This document shows, piece after piece, positions 23,636-32,874 of a stretch of 64,000 nt of DNA. The notes under the pieces are model-generated. The model had not been told where the DNA came from and searched no databases. It was given only the letters and a program-made list of their open reading frames with translations. The number at the start of each line of letters is the position of its first letter. Position 1 is the first letter of the stretch. The position numbers and the translations under genes are program-made. Origin of the DNA: Salinimicrobium sediminis. GTDB lineage: Bacteria; Bacteroidota; Bacteroidia; Flavobacteriales; Flavobacteriaceae. The stretch is taken from contig NZ_OCMF01000004.1 in the NCBI RefSeq assembly GCF_900215295.1, positions 124,001 to 188,000 of the forward strand. The letters run 5' to 3'.

Positions 23636-26035
23636 TTAAAAATTGCCGATTGGAGAACCATCGGGAATTTGTGGCGCCACAAGTAAGGCTTTAAATGCTG
23701 CAGGATCTTTTCTAAAAGACTTGATATCCTCAATAAATTGCCTGAACATCACCGGATTTTGCTTAATATTTTTTTGGAGCCATTCTTCCAGCTCAATGAG
23801 CTGAAAATTGGTAATCGCTTTTACCTGGGGCACAGCATCTTTATGAACGGCCAGGTTCATTAAATGCTGAAGCACATTATGATTGATGGAATTTTGAACC
23901 TCCTGCAAATAAGGATCTCTTATTCCGGCCTTAATAGTTTCGGTCACGAGGTCTTCCAGGACTTCAGCAAGACCTAATTGATCCTCATCCAATGCTTTTT
24001 GCTGTACCAGCCGGGCAGCTCTTTCAGGATGAAGCAACAGCGATAACGTCATATCTGCCGCGGTAGCAGCCGCTCCCAAAGCATCAAAGGCCACCCCTGT
24101 GTTACTTTTAAAAGATTCCCGGGATCTGGAATAACCAAAGGCCCTGGGTGGAAAAAGATTAAGCTTCTCTTTTGGAATAGCTATTTCTTCGGCATCCAGA
24201 GTTCTAAGAAGGACATCCAACGCCTGCTCCTGAACATCCTCGTCCAGGCTTTCCACAACCGTTTCTTCAATTCCCTTTACGGCGTATGAATAATCAAGAC
24301 CTCCAATATGCTTTACAGCGGCTTCGGTTTGATAGCGATGGAAGAAATATAAAGGCACAAATACATCTTCCAAAACTGAATAAGGTTCTCCTGTGCGGAT
24401 ATTATCAACAGAAAAATTGGCAATTGCCTTCTTTCTTACCTCAAGGATCCTCGCCAATTCCCGGGCAGCATCATCAGCATTATCCCAAAGATGGGCATTG
24501 ACGTGGGCTCCACCTGCAGCCCTGGCATCATTATCACTTATAAATTGTAATCCTTTTTCCTGAGCTTCAGCCAAAACTCCTGTCAAAAATTGCTTTTTTG
24601 ACACCCCTTCAGGAATGGCCCCATAAGAATATTTTACCGTTACCTTGTCCCACTCGCCTATTCCTGTATCATACGCATTTTTAAGATCAGGCTGCCCGTT
24701 TTCCAACCTGATCATTGGGTGAGGATAATCCATTACAGAAGAATTGTCATTGGTACTTGCTGCAAAATTATGAGCAAAGCCCAAAGTGTGTCCCACTTCA
24801 TGAGCAGATAGCTGCCGAATCCTTGCAAGAGCAAGATCCATCATTTGATTGTAATTATCATCCCTTTCGGCAAAAGGTTTATTCAGCAATGCCTGCGCGA
24901 TCATGAGATCCTGCCTTATTCTAAGGCTTCCCAGGCTCACGTGTCCTTTAATGATCTCTCCGGTTCTTGGATCAATCACACTGGCGCCATAACTCCATCC
25001 CCGGGTAGACCGATGCACCCATTGGATCACATTATATCGCACATCAAGAGGATCTGCATCTTCAGGCAGCATTTTCACCTGATAGGCATTTTTGTACCCG
25101 GCAGCGTCAAAAGCTTCTGCCCACCATTTCGCACCATCGAGTAGAGCCGATCTCACCGGCTCCGGAGTGCCGGGATCAAGGTAATAGATAATTGGCTCAA
25201 CCACTTCACTTTCTGCAGCCCCGGGCTTTTTTTTATTCAACCTGTGGCGAATTATAAATCTTTTTTCAAGCGGCTCGTATACCGGAGAGGAATAGTTAAA
25301 ATAGGACATGAAAATCGCGCCGCTACCAGGAAGGAAAGGTCGCATTTCGAAGCCTTCTCCGGGAAGTTTCACAAAGGAATGATGTAAGCTTACCGTAAAG
25401 TTTTGGAAATTAGGAGTAACACTGCGCAATGCACCACTATTTGCTTCCCCTTTGAAAGTGAGCATGGTCTCAAATTCCACATTTTCAGGAAAAGCTTTGG
25501 TGCCCTCCAAAAACAACGCACTTTTGGATTTGTCTACATTAAAATTCCCGTGGTTGCCTTGTTTTAAACGGGAAGCTACTCCATGAGCATCTTCAAAAAG
25601 GAACGGAGTAAGATCAATTATGTATTTCCCATCTACCTCCTCTTTAATTTCAAATCCATAAAGAACGGATCTTGCGAAAGCTTCTTCTACACTTTTTTTC
25701 TCTGCAGCATTATCTGTTATTGCCCTGTATCGCAGATTGGGTTGCACCAGGAGCAGCTTATTTCCTGCTTTTTCAAACCTAACCACTGCTTCACTGCCTA
25801 ATTGGCCTCTATCCAACCCTATATCATTAGAACCTACTCCCGTTGCAAGGGAAGGCACATAAAGAAAATCTTCATTGAGCTTCTCCACTTCCAGGTAGAT
25901 CTCATCATTTTTCGCTGAATAATAAAAATCAAAGTAGCCTTCATGATTTACAAGGTCTTCCTTGCTTTTCAGAAATTGAGATTGGGCGCTAAGTATTATA
26001 CTGAACGTTAAAGCAATAGTGGCAAGGATTTTCAT
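23636..26035 (-). CDS. Secreted zinc-dependent metalloprotease (DUF5117-type)
   Basis: A 799-aa exported protein with a signal peptide (first about 19 residues, ending in SAQS). The zinc site HEVGHTLGFAHN (HExxHxxGxxHx) lies near residue 405-416 and is followed within about 20 residues by a MDYPHP Met-turn, placing it in the metzincin-like group. Bacteroidota carry this large family, annotated as zinc-dependent metalloprotease with DUF5117 at the N side of the catalytic part. The last 350 residues are mostly helical. It probably digests proteins in the periplasm or outside; the substrate is unknown. Complete and intact. Confidence 0.88.
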   Translation of the reverse strand: MKILATIALTFSIILSAQSQFLKSKEDLVNHEGYFDFYYSAKNDEIYLEVEKLNEDFLYVPSLATGVGSNDIGLDRGQLGSEAVVRFEKAGNKLLLVQPNLRYRAITDNAAEKKSVEEAFARSVLYGFEIKEEVDGKYIIDLTPFLFEDAHGVASRLKQGNHGNFNVDKSKSALFLEGTKAFPENVEFETMLTFKGEANSGALRSVTPNFQNFTVSLHHSFVKLPGEGFEMRPFLPGSGAIFMSYFNYSSPVYEPLEKRFIIRHRLNKKKPGAAESEVVEPIIYYLDPGTPEPVRSALLDGAKWWAEAFDAAGYKNAYQVKMLPEDADPLDVRYNVIQWVHRSTRGWSYGASVIDPRTGEIIKGHVSLGSLRIRQDLMIAQALLNKPFAERDDNYNQMMDLALARIRQLSAHEVGHTLGFAHNFAASTNDNSSVMDYPHPMIRLENGQPDLKNAYDTGIGEWDKVTVKYSYGAIPEGVSKKQFLTGVLAEAQEKGLQFISDNDARAAGGAHVNAHLWDNADDAARELARILEVRKKAIANFSVDNIRTGEPYSVLEDVFVPLYFFHRYQTEAAVKHIGGLDYSYAVKGIEETVVESLDEDVQEQALDVLLRTLDAEEIAIPKEKLNLFPPRAFGYSRSRESFKSNTGVAFDALGAAATAADMTLSLLLHPERAARLVQQKALDEDQLGLAEVLEDLVTETIKAGIRDPYLQEVQNSINHNVLQHLMNLAVHKDAVPQVKAITNFQLIELEEWLQKNIKQNPVMFRQFIEDIKSFRKDPAAFKALLVAPQIPDGSPIGNF

Positions 26036-26105
26036 TGGAAGAATTTTGAGTGGCTTAAAACTATAAAATAATCGTAAAATAGTTTTCGGGAAGACTCACA
26101 AATTC

Positions 26106-26113
26106 TATTTTTG
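26106..26113 (+). promoter_or_regulatory. -7 promoter box of prfB
   Basis: TATTTTTG matches TAnnTTTG exactly and ends 14 bp before the prfB ATG. Confidence 0.5.
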
Positions 26114-26127
26114 TTAAAAATTAAAGT

Positions 26128-27226
26128 ATGCTTACTATAGATACTATTAAAGATCTCAAAGATCGCCTGGTTGCGTTAAGGAGGTATCTTTGACGTTGAT
26201 GCCAAAAAAATAGAAATTTCTAATCAGCAGGAGAAGACCCTTGCTCCCGATTTCTGGAACGATCCCAAAAAAGCCGAATTACTCCTCAGAGAGATCAACT
26301 CCCAAAAAAAATGGGTAGATGATTATGAAGAGGCTGTAACTCTTGTGGATGACCTCGAAGTGCTTTTCGAATTTTTTAAAGAAGGTGAGGCTACAGAGGA
26401 GGATGTAAACGAAAGGCATGAAAAAGCCAAAAATCTAATCGAAGATCTTGAATTCAGGAACATGCTTTCAGAAGAAGGTGACAGCCTGAGTGCGGTGCTG
26501 CAGGTGACTGCGGGTGCCGGCGGAACTGAGAGTTGTGACTGGGCAGAAATGCTTATGCGAATGTATCTTAGGTGGGCCGAAGACAAAGGTTATACCGTGA
26601 AAGAACTCAACTACCAGGCAGGGGAAGTGGCCGGAGTTAAAACAGTAACGCTTGAGATCGAAGGTGAATTTGCATTTGGTTGGTTAAAGGGTGAAAATGG
26701 GGTACACCGTTTGGTGCGCATCTCCCCTTTTGACAGTAATGCAAAACGCCACACTTCCTTTGCCAGTGTTTACGTTTATCCGTTAGCCGATGAGTCTATT
26801 CAAATCGAGATCAATCCTGCAGATATTTCCTGGGAAACCATGAGATCTTCGGGTGCAGGAGGGCAAAATGTGAATAAGGTAGAAACTGCCGTAAGACTTA
26901 GGCATGCACCTTCGGGCATTGTCATAGAAAATTCTGAAACCCGTTCCCAGTTAGATAACAAGAACAAGGCAATGCAGTTGCTAAAAAGCCAGTTGTATGA
27001 AATTGAACTTCAGAAACAACAGGCACAGCGAAGGGAGATTGAGGACTCAAAAATGAAGATCGAATGGGGATCTCAGATCAGGAATTATGTGATGCATCCC
27101 TATAAATTGGTTAAAGACGTTCGCACCGGGGAAGAAACCGGAAATGTGGATGCTGTGATGGATGGAGATATAGACAGCTTCCTGAAAGCATTTTTAATGA
27201 TGATGGGACAGAAGGTCGAAGAATAG
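26128..27226 (+). CDS. prfB: Peptide chain release factor 2, with programmed +1 frameshift
   Basis: RF2 recognises UAA and UGA and triggers peptide release. Translation begins at ATG 26128; codon 22 is TGA (26191-26193), where ribosomes slip +1 from CTT-T to read GAC, and the main frame then runs 26192-27226. The joined protein is about 365 residues, the usual length. The main frame has the SPFDS stop-recognition motif (the SPF anticodon tripeptide of RF2) and GAGGQ, whose Gly-Gly-Gln catalyses release. The in-frame TGA is the normal autoregulatory device and not a mutation. A tract of ten 7-bp repeats starts right after the stop. Confidence 0.96.
26179..26194 (+). promoter_or_regulatory. prfB programmed +1 frameshift signal
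   Basis: AGGAGG TAT CTT TGA C: an internal Shine-Dalgarno-like sequence (AGGAGG), 3 bases, the slippery CTT and the TGA stop. This is the same arrangement as in E. coli prfB. Low RF2 slows termination at TGA and favours the shift. It is notable that the anti-SD interaction is kept here although ordinary starts in this lineage rarely use it. Confidence 0.95.
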
Positions 27227-27296
27227 TGATCAGTGATCAGTGATCAGTGGTCAGTGGACAGTGGACAGCGGACAGTGGACAGTGGACAGTGGACAG
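27227..27296. repeat. Tandem 7-bp repeat tract after prfB
   Basis: Ten abutting heptamers without gaps: TGATCAG three times, TGGTCAG, TGGACAG twice, CGGACAG, TGGACAG three times. It begins with the base after the prfB stop. The following 27297-27381 stretch has short AACTCATAACTT-like repeats and no gene. The variants grade from TGATCAG to TGGACAG, as expected if repeats spread by slippage. Confidence 0.95.
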
Positions 27297-27381
27297 TAAT
27301 TTAGAATTAATAACTCGGAACTCAAAAACATGCAACCGACTACAGGCTTAACTCATAACTTATAACTCATAACTGTAAAAA

Positions 27382-27726
27382 ATGATAATTATATACCATA
27401 ACCCCCGCTGCAGCAAATCCAGAGAAGGAGTAAAAGTCTTAGAGGCTTCCGGTAAAGATTTTAAAGTAAGGGAATATTTAAAGGATCCACTTTCTGAAGA
27501 TGAACTAACGTCTTTACTCCAAAAGCTGAACATGTCTCCCATAGAACTCGTGCGGACAGAAGAGAAGATATGGAAAGAAGAATACCGGGACCGGGACCTG
27601 AGTGATAAGGAATTGATCAGGGTAATGGTTGAAAATCCAAAACTTATCCAACGTCCTGTGGTGGAAAAAGAAGGAGCTGCAATTGTGGGCCGCCCCTCTT
27701 CTAACATCGAAAGACTGTTATCTTAA
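27382..27726 (+). CDS. ArsC/YfgD family arsenate reductase-like protein
   Basis: A 114-aa thioredoxin-fold protein of the glutaredoxin-linked ArsC family. The N terminus IYHNPRCSKSREG places the catalytic Cys at residue 10, and the RPVV motif (91-94) contains the conserved Arg that binds the oxyanion. Other Arg residues of the family (near 57-70) are present. It could reduce arsenate with glutaredoxin, but no other ars gene is close, and YfgD-type members without an ars operon often have unclear substrates. Confidence 0.85.
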   Translation: MIIIYHNPRCSKSREGVKVLEASGKDFKVREYLKDPLSEDELTSLLQKLNMSPIELVRTEEKIWKEEYRDRDLSDKELIRVMVENPKLIQRPVVEKEGAAIVGRPSSNIERLLS

Positions 27727-27781
27727 CATGTTTTACAACGGTTTTAACCCGCAGTTAACCGGATAAACTATTGTTCTTCAA

Positions 27782-27789
27782 TACTTTTG
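27782..27789 (+). promoter_or_regulatory. -7 promoter box of the LTxxQ-type gene
   Basis: TACTTTTG matches TAnnTTTG exactly, ending 13 bp before the ATG at 27803. Confidence 0.5.
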
Positions 27790-27802
27790 TAAAAAAGGTA
27801 TT

Positions 27803-28192
27803 ATGGTAACGATTAACAAAACATATAAATTACTTCTTTTAATTTCAATAGCGTTCTTAACCTCTGCTATAACCTATTCGCAGACCAGAACGCAACCTGA
27901 AGCTTCTCAGGAGCTCCAAGAAGCTGCTAAAGAACAGGTTGAATACTGGGAAAATGAACTCTCTCTTACTGCCAAGCAATCTCTGCTTATGGAGCATAAG
28001 ATCATTGAATTTGTCTTCAAAAAAGATAATGTAATACAATCAAACCTGGACAAGAAAGAAAAATCAAGACAGCTTCTTGAGCTTAAGGAATTAGAAAACC
28101 GCGATATGAGGGATATACTTACCAAACCTCAGTTCGACCGCTACCTGATGCTACAGGAGCAAAAAATTCAGCAGCAGAATACTGATAATTAA
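27803..28192 (+). CDS. Exported helical protein with two LTxxQ-like motifs (129 aa)
   Basis: A 129-aa protein with an N-terminal signal peptide (about residues 1-26, ending in TYSQ) and a helical mature part of about 100 residues. It contains two LTxxQ-like motifs, LTAKQ near residue 55 and LTKPQ near 110, the signature of the Spy/CpxP family of periplasmic chaperones and metal/stress proteins. The match is by pattern only; the protein could be another helical exported protein. It precedes an outer-membrane receptor gene by 137 bp on the same strand. Confidence 0.65.
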   Translation: MVTINKTYKLLLLISIAFLTSAITYSQTRTQPEASQELQEAAKEQVEYWENELSLTAKQSLLMEHKIIEFVFKKDNVIQSNLDKKEKSRQLLELKELENRDMRDILTKPQFDRYLMLQEQKIQQQNTDN

Positions 28193-28329
28193 TACAGAAA
28201 GAGAACCAGCCTCTTTCCTTAAGCACTTCAAGATCAGGTTTATTAAAAGTTTAACGCTATTTTGTTTAAAATTTCTCTCTAATCTTTAAACCTTCTTCCG
28301 ATTTACAGGTCAAACTAGAAAAACCAGGT

Positions 28330-30864
28330 ATGACCACAAATTCGAGCAGGCACTTATGGAGTAGTGTCTTAATCTTTTCTTTTCTTTTAATAAACACCTT
28401 TTCAGCTTTAGCCCAAAGAAATCTGCACACCGTCACAGGAAAAGTGACCGATGAGCAGGGGACACCGCTGGAATATGCAACAATATCTTTTCAGAATCCC
28501 AGTGATCCCAAAAACCTCACAGGAGGAATTACAGATCCCCAGGGAAATTTTTCCATAGATGTATCGGCAGGCACTTATGACATTACAGTAGAGTTTATCT
28601 CTTTTGAACCAAAAACCTTCAGTAATCGGGAAATTACCGGAGACGTCAATATGGGAAATATTGTACTTGGCATGGCAGCCGGGGAACTCGGGGAAGTCGT
28701 AGTGACTGCCGAAACCACTCAGGTGGAGGTAAGACTGGATAAAAAGATCTATAATATTGGAAAAGATCTTACTACCGCAGGAGGAACAGTGGCAGATGCT
28801 CTTAATAATGTACCCTCAGTCTCTGTAGACGTAGAAGGGGGAATTAGTTTAAGAGGAAACGAAAATGTGCGTATCCTTATCAACGGAAAACCATCGGCCA
28901 TGGCAGGTTTTGGGAATACCGATGTACTTTCCCAACTTCCTGCAGATGCTATAGAGCGTGTGGAAGTGATCACCTCCCCTTCTGCCAGGTATGATGCCGA
29001 AGGTACCGCAGGGATACTCAACATTATCCTTAGAAAAGAGAACACTCTTGGCTTTAATGGTTCTGTTTCAGCAAGGGCGGGTTATCCCGATCAGGCGGGA
29101 CTTTCCACTAATCTTAACTTAAGGACCGATAAATTCAACATTTTTAATACCACAGGCTTCCGTTATTTCGATGCACCCGGAAATTCCTTTGCCGATACAC
29201 GTTACTTCGATTATACCAATGAGGATGGAGAGTTGGTATCTCCAAGATTTGATCGTATCATAGAAGATCGTGAGATCGAAAGACTCAACCGAAACTTTAA
29301 TACCAGCCTTGGGGTAGAATATTACCTTACCGACAGGTCTTCGGTTACAGCAACCGGTTTTTACAGGTACGGGGAAGACGAAGATGTTACCACAAACCTT
29401 AGCAGAATGTTTGAGGACGGTGCAAGATCTCAGGAAACCCGCAGAGTGGAAGAGGAAATGGAAGAGGATAACAGCTACCAAATTTCCTTGAACTACATGA
29501 ACAGGTTTGATGACAGCGGCCATCAATTAACTGCCGATCTTCAATTCGAAAAAGATAAAGAAACCCAGGTGGGGGATATCAACGAAACCATTGATTTTAA
29601 CCTGGGAGAAGAATTACCTTTTTATCCAAGAGAACAGACTTTTACTAAAGAAGATCAAACAGAATATTTGATACAGGCAGATTATGTGCGACCTATTGGA
29701 GAGGAAGCCCAGTTTGAAGCCGGATACCGGGGTAATTTTGAAGAGCAGATCACCGATTATTCCCTCTTGCTGGAAGATGAGGAGACAGGAGATCTAATCC
29801 AATCTCCCCTTTCAAATATGTTCACATATACCGAAAATGTAAACTCCCTGTATTCTCAATATGGAAACAAGTTTGGAGATTTTTCCTTCCTGCTTGGGCT
29901 ACGTTTAGAGAACACCCAGTTAAAGGGTGATATACAGTCTGAACTTACTGCAGAGGAACTGGAAGAAGAATTCGGCATCCCGATTGACACCCAGTTCGAC
30001 AATAATTACCTGGGACTTTTCCCTACAGTCAACCTTATCTATGAAATAGGAGAAAGAGAAAATGTTACCGTGGGATATAACAGAAGGATCAACCGTCCCC
30101 GCGGCTGGTTTATCAATCCTTTTCCTTCCAGGTCGAGCCGAACCAATATATTTCAGGGAAATCCAAATCTGGAGCCCGCCTTTTCTAATGCCTTTGATGT
30201 TGGTTATTTAAAGAGATGGGATAAACTCACTTTTACATCCTCAGTTTATTATCAACATGAGACAGATTCTTTTGAGCGCGTGGAACAGGGAACAACTGCA
30301 GCCGATGGGACACAGGTAATTCGTACCATCCCAATTAATCTCGCTACCAATACCCGCCTTGGTGCCGAAGCCGGGATTCTCTACAATCCTGCAAGATGGT
30401 TAAGACTAAACGGGAGCTTTAACTTTTTCCAGTTTGATACTGAAGGAGAATACAATAATGTAGACTATAGTGCCAAAAACACAAGTTACTTCGGAAGGTT
30501 TAGTTCCAAGGTTTCCCTACCTTGGAAAATCGACTGGCAAACCAATGCCTTTTACCGGGGAGCTTCTGAAGGCGCACAAACTGAAACCGAAGGACTGCTT
30601 TCCATCGATATGGCTTTGAGCAAGGAATTATTTAATGAAACCGCTTCCCTGACGCTAAACGTAAGAGACCTTCTAAACTCTCAAAAAAGAGAATCCTTTA
30701 CTACTACCCAATTCTTTGAAAGAGAAAGCGAATTCCAGTGGAGACAAAGAAGTGTAACTTTATCTTTCACTTACAGATTCAATCAACAAAAAAGAGATCA
30801 GCAAAGAAGGGAGCGAGGAGAAGGAATGAATGATGAAGACATGGATAATGGAGGAGAATTCTAA
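28330..30864 (+). CDS. Outer-membrane beta-barrel receptor with carboxypeptidase-like domain (TonB-dependent type)
   Basis: An 844-aa outer-membrane protein. It has a signal peptide ending near residue 34 (TFSALAQ), a CarboxypepD-regulatory-like beta domain (about 38-120, with GKVTDEQGTPLEYA), a plug-like domain (about 120-240, with LRGNENVRILINGKP and NIILRKE) and then a long beta-barrel of the OMP_b-brl_3 type rich in aromatic strands. It probably imports or binds a large ligand using TonB energy, but no SusD partner or degradative genes are nearby, so the ligand is unknown. The tail after the barrel is Gln/Arg/Asp rich. A strong hairpin follows. Confidence 0.87.
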   Translation: MTTNSSRHLWSSVLIFSFLLINTFSALAQRNLHTVTGKVTDEQGTPLEYATISFQNPSDPKNLTGGITDPQGNFSIDVSAGTYDITVEFISFEPKTFSNREITGDVNMGNIVLGMAAGELGEVVVTAETTQVEVRLDKKIYNIGKDLTTAGGTVADALNNVPSVSVDVEGGISLRGNENVRILINGKPSAMAGFGNTDVLSQLPADAIERVEVITSPSARYDAEGTAGILNIILRKENTLGFNGSVSARAGYPDQAGLSTNLNLRTDKFNIFNTTGFRYFDAPGNSFADTRYFDYTNEDGELVSPRFDRIIEDREIERLNRNFNTSLGVEYYLTDRSSVTATGFYRYGEDEDVTTNLSRMFEDGARSQETRRVEEEMEEDNSYQISLNYMNRFDDSGHQLTADLQFEKDKETQVGDINETIDFNLGEELPFYPREQTFTKEDQTEYLIQADYVRPIGEEAQFEAGYRGNFEEQITDYSLLLEDEETGDLIQSPLSNMFTYTENVNSLYSQYGNKFGDFSFLLGLRLENTQLKGDIQSELTAEELEEEFGIPIDTQFDNNYLGLFPTVNLIYEIGERENVTVGYNRRINRPRGWFINPFPSRSSRTNIFQGNPNLEPAFSNAFDVGYLKRWDKLTFTSSVYYQHETDSFERVEQGTTAADGTQVIRTIPINLATNTRLGAEAGILYNPARWLRLNGSFNFFQFDTEGEYNNVDYSAKNTSYFGRFSSKVSLPWKIDWQTNAFYRGASEGAQTETEGLLSIDMALSKELFNETASLTLNVRDLLNSQKRESFTTTQFFERESEFQWRQRSVTLSFTYRFNQQKRDQQRRERGEGMNDEDMDNGGEF

Positions 30865-30887
30865 TTCAATCTTCCATAGGTAAAATG

Positions 30888-30917
30888 AAAAAGCCGTCGA
30901 AAATTCGACGGCTTTTT
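30888..30917 (+). terminator. Intrinsic terminator after the receptor gene
   Basis: AAAAAGCCGTCGA (30888-30900) and TCGACGGCTTTTT (30905-30917) form a 13-bp perfect stem with a 4-nt loop. Confidence 0.88.
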
Positions 30918-30944
30918 CATTTTATCATTTCCTTCAATAAAGGA

Positions 30945-30972
30945 CAAAAAAAAGGACTTAAAATAAGTCCTT
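30945..30972 (-). terminator. Terminator overlapping the stop of the 57-aa membrane protein
   Basis: AAGGACTTA (30952-30960) and TAAGTCCTT (30964-30972) form a 9-bp stem; the A run on the left gives a T run on the minus strand. It overlaps the stop codon at 30971. Confidence 0.75.
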
Positions 30973-31144
30973 ATACTTTTTCACGTTCCAGTCTTTTCTT
31001 TTCTTTCTTTTCATCCAGCATTTCTTTGACAGCTCCGCCAATCCAGTACGGGATAATGCCAATTAGAAAAACCATTACCCAAAACCCTAACAGGCCGATG
31101 ACGAGAAAAGCAATAAATCCCAGATATTGATCGAATTCAAACAT
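30971..31144 (-). CDS. Small membrane protein, 57 aa
   Basis: The start chosen is the ATG at 31144 (MFEFDQYLGF), giving 57 residues: two closely spaced hydrophobic segments (about 8-24 and 25-41) and a strongly charged Lys/Glu/Arg tail. A longer reading from 31201 would start upstream of a perfect -7 box at 31171-31178, so it is unlikely to be used. The family is unknown; such small hairpin-type membrane proteins are frequent in flavobacteria. Confidence 0.65.
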   Translation of the reverse strand: MFEFDQYLGFIAFLVIGLLGFWVMVFLIGIIPYWIGGAVKEMLDEKKEKKRLEREKV

Positions 31145-31170
31145 GTTTTCCTTGTTTTTTGAATCTTTGT

Positions 31171-31178
31171 CAAAGATA
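31171..31178 (-). promoter_or_regulatory. -7 promoter box of the 57-aa membrane protein
   Basis: TATCTTTG on the minus strand matches TAnnTTTG exactly and lies 26 bp before the ATG at 31144. Confidence 0.55.
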
Positions 31179-31312
31179 GCAACTCCTGTTAGTTCTCCCA
31201 ATAGTTTTTATTTTATTTTTCCAGGCTTCATTTTCAAAGCTTTCGTTCAGATTTTTTCTCTTTTAGTTCATATTTTTATTCTCATTTCGGGCTAAAGATT
31301 TTACTGAAAATG

Positions 31313-31320
31313 TAAATTTG
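31313..31320 (+). promoter_or_regulatory. -7 promoter box of fumC
   Basis: TAAATTTG matches TAnnTTTG exactly, 19 bp before the ATG; a TTTC at about 31286 is a possible degenerate -33 element. Confidence 0.5.
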
Positions 31321-31339
31321 TAACAAATCACCAGTCATT

Positions 31340-32737
31340 ATGAAATATAGAATAGAGAAAGATACCATGGGGGAAGTAAAAGTCCCTTCAGATAAATTAT
31401 GGGGCGCGCAAACTGAACGTTCCAGGAACAATTTTAAGATTGGCGCTCCGGGCAGTATGCCCCTTGAGATCATTTATGGCTTTGCATATCTTAAAAAAGC
31501 AGCCGCTTTTACAAACTGTGAGCTGGGAGCGCTGTCTGTAGACAAAAGAGATCTTATCGCCAAGGTATGTGACGAGATCCTTGCCGGGAAGCACGATGAT
31601 CAATTTCCATTGGTGATATGGCAAACGGGAAGCGGCACCCAAAGCAACATGAACCTTAACGAGGTGATCGCAAACCGTGCTCAACAATTAGCCGGAAAAA
31701 ACATTGGGGAAGGTGAAAAGGTCCTTTCTCCAAATGATGATGTGAATAAATCCCAGTCTTCTAATGACACTTTTCCAACAGGTATGCACATTGCGGTGTA
31801 TGAAAAGATTGTAAAAGTGACACTGCCCGGGGTTAAGAAATTGAGAAATACCCTCAAGAAAAAGTCAGAAGAATTTAAGGATGTGGTGAAAATAGGCCGT
31901 ACTCATTTTATGGATGCTACTCCCCTTACCCTTGGGCAGGAATTCAGCGGCTATGTTTCCCAGCTTGATCATGGAATTATTGCTCTTGAAAATACCTTGC
32001 CTCACCTTTCTGAACTTGCTTTGGGAGGAACAGCCGTGGGAACTGGGTTAAATACTCCAAAAGGTTATTCAAAAAGGGTAGCCGAATTTATAGCGAAATT
32101 TACCGACCTGCCTTTTATTTCGGCACCTAACAAATTTGAAGCCCTGGCTGCTCATGATGCATTTGTAGAAACCAGCGGGGCCTTAAAAACTCTGGCAGTT
32201 TCTCTTAACAAAATAGCAAATGACATTCGTATGTTGGCATCGGGCCCCCGCAGTGGAATTGGCGAGATCCTTATTCCTGCCAATGAGCCGGGATCTTCAA
32301 TTATGCCCGGAAAAGTTAATCCTACCCAGGTGGAAGCCCTTACAATGGTATGCGCACAGGTAATAGGAAATGATGTTACTATAAACGTAGGAGGAATGCA
32401 GGGTCAGTTTGAGCTCAATGTTTTTAAACCTGTTATGGCTGCCAATATTTTACAAAGCGCCCGTCTCTTAGGAGATGCCTGCGCTTCTTTTGATGAACAT
32501 TGTGCAGTAGGAATCGAGCCTAACAAGCCCAGGATCCAGGAATTGCTGAATAATTCCCTCATGCTGGTGACCGCTCTTAATACTAAAATAGGTTATTATA
32601 AAGCTGCAGAAATTGCAAACACCGCTCATAAAAATGGTACCACCCTTAAGGAGGAAGCCGTGAATCTTGGATATGTTACCGCCGAAGATTTTGATGAGTG
32701 GGTACAGCCTAAGGACATGGTAGGTGGTTTGAAATAA
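31340..32737 (+). CDS. fumC: Class II fumarate hydratase
   Basis: A 465-aa homotetrameric fumarase that interconverts fumarate and L-malate in the TCA cycle. The aspartase/fumarase signature [11 protein letters not shown] is intact (about 317-327), as are the GSGTQSNMN (99-107) and SSNDTFPT substrate segments. Length and order of segments match class II fumarases, which need no iron-sulfur cluster. It is a single gene with its own promoter and a strong terminator. Confidence 0.96.
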   Translation: MKYRIEKDTMGEVKVPSDKLWGAQTERSRNNFKIGAPGSMPLEIIYGFAYLKKAAAFTNCELGALSVDKRDLIAKVCDEILAGKHDDQFPLVIWQTGSGTQSNMNLNEVIANRAQQLAGKNIGEGEKVLSPNDDVNKSQSSNDTFPTGMHIAVYEKIVKVTLPGVKKLRNTLKKKSEEFKDVVKIGRTHFMDATPLTLGQEFSGYVSQLDHGIIALENTLPHLSELALGGTAVGTGLNTPKGYSKRVAEFIAKFTDLPFISAPNKFEALAAHDAFVETSGALKTLAVSLNKIANDIRMLASGPRSGIGEILIPANEPGSSIMPGKVNPTQVEALTMVCAQVIGNDVTINVGGMQGQFELNVFKPVMAANILQSARLLGDACASFDEHCAVGIEPNKPRIQELLNNSLMLVTALNTKIGYYKAAEIANTAHKNGTTLKEEAVNLGYVTAEDFDEWVQPKDMVGGLK

Positions 32738-32760
32738 GATCCCTGAAAATCATTCACCGG

Positions 32761-32798
32761 GACCCTTCCAAAATGCCATTTTTGGAAGGGTCTCTTTT
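32761..32798 (+). terminator. Intrinsic terminator after fumC
   Basis: GACCCTTCCAAAA (32761-32773) and TTTTGGAAGGGTC (32780-32792) form a perfect 13-bp stem with loop TGCCAT, followed by a T run. The apex is one copy of the AAAATGNCATTTTTGG palindrome. Confidence 0.88.
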
Positions 32799-32874
32799 TT
32801 TACATTAATCCTAAGACAGGCGAGACGCAATTTAAATATTTATACTATTTTCACGCCTGAAATCCCTACTACGA

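Noticed and set aside
26128-26193. In-frame TGA in the start of prfB as a sign of a pseudogene
   Set aside because: The AGGAGG-TAT-CTT-TGA-C context is the standard programmed frameshift, and the main frame is intact.
27227-27296. Repeat tract considered as a CRISPR array
   Set aside because: Units are 7 bp without spacers and there are no cas genes.
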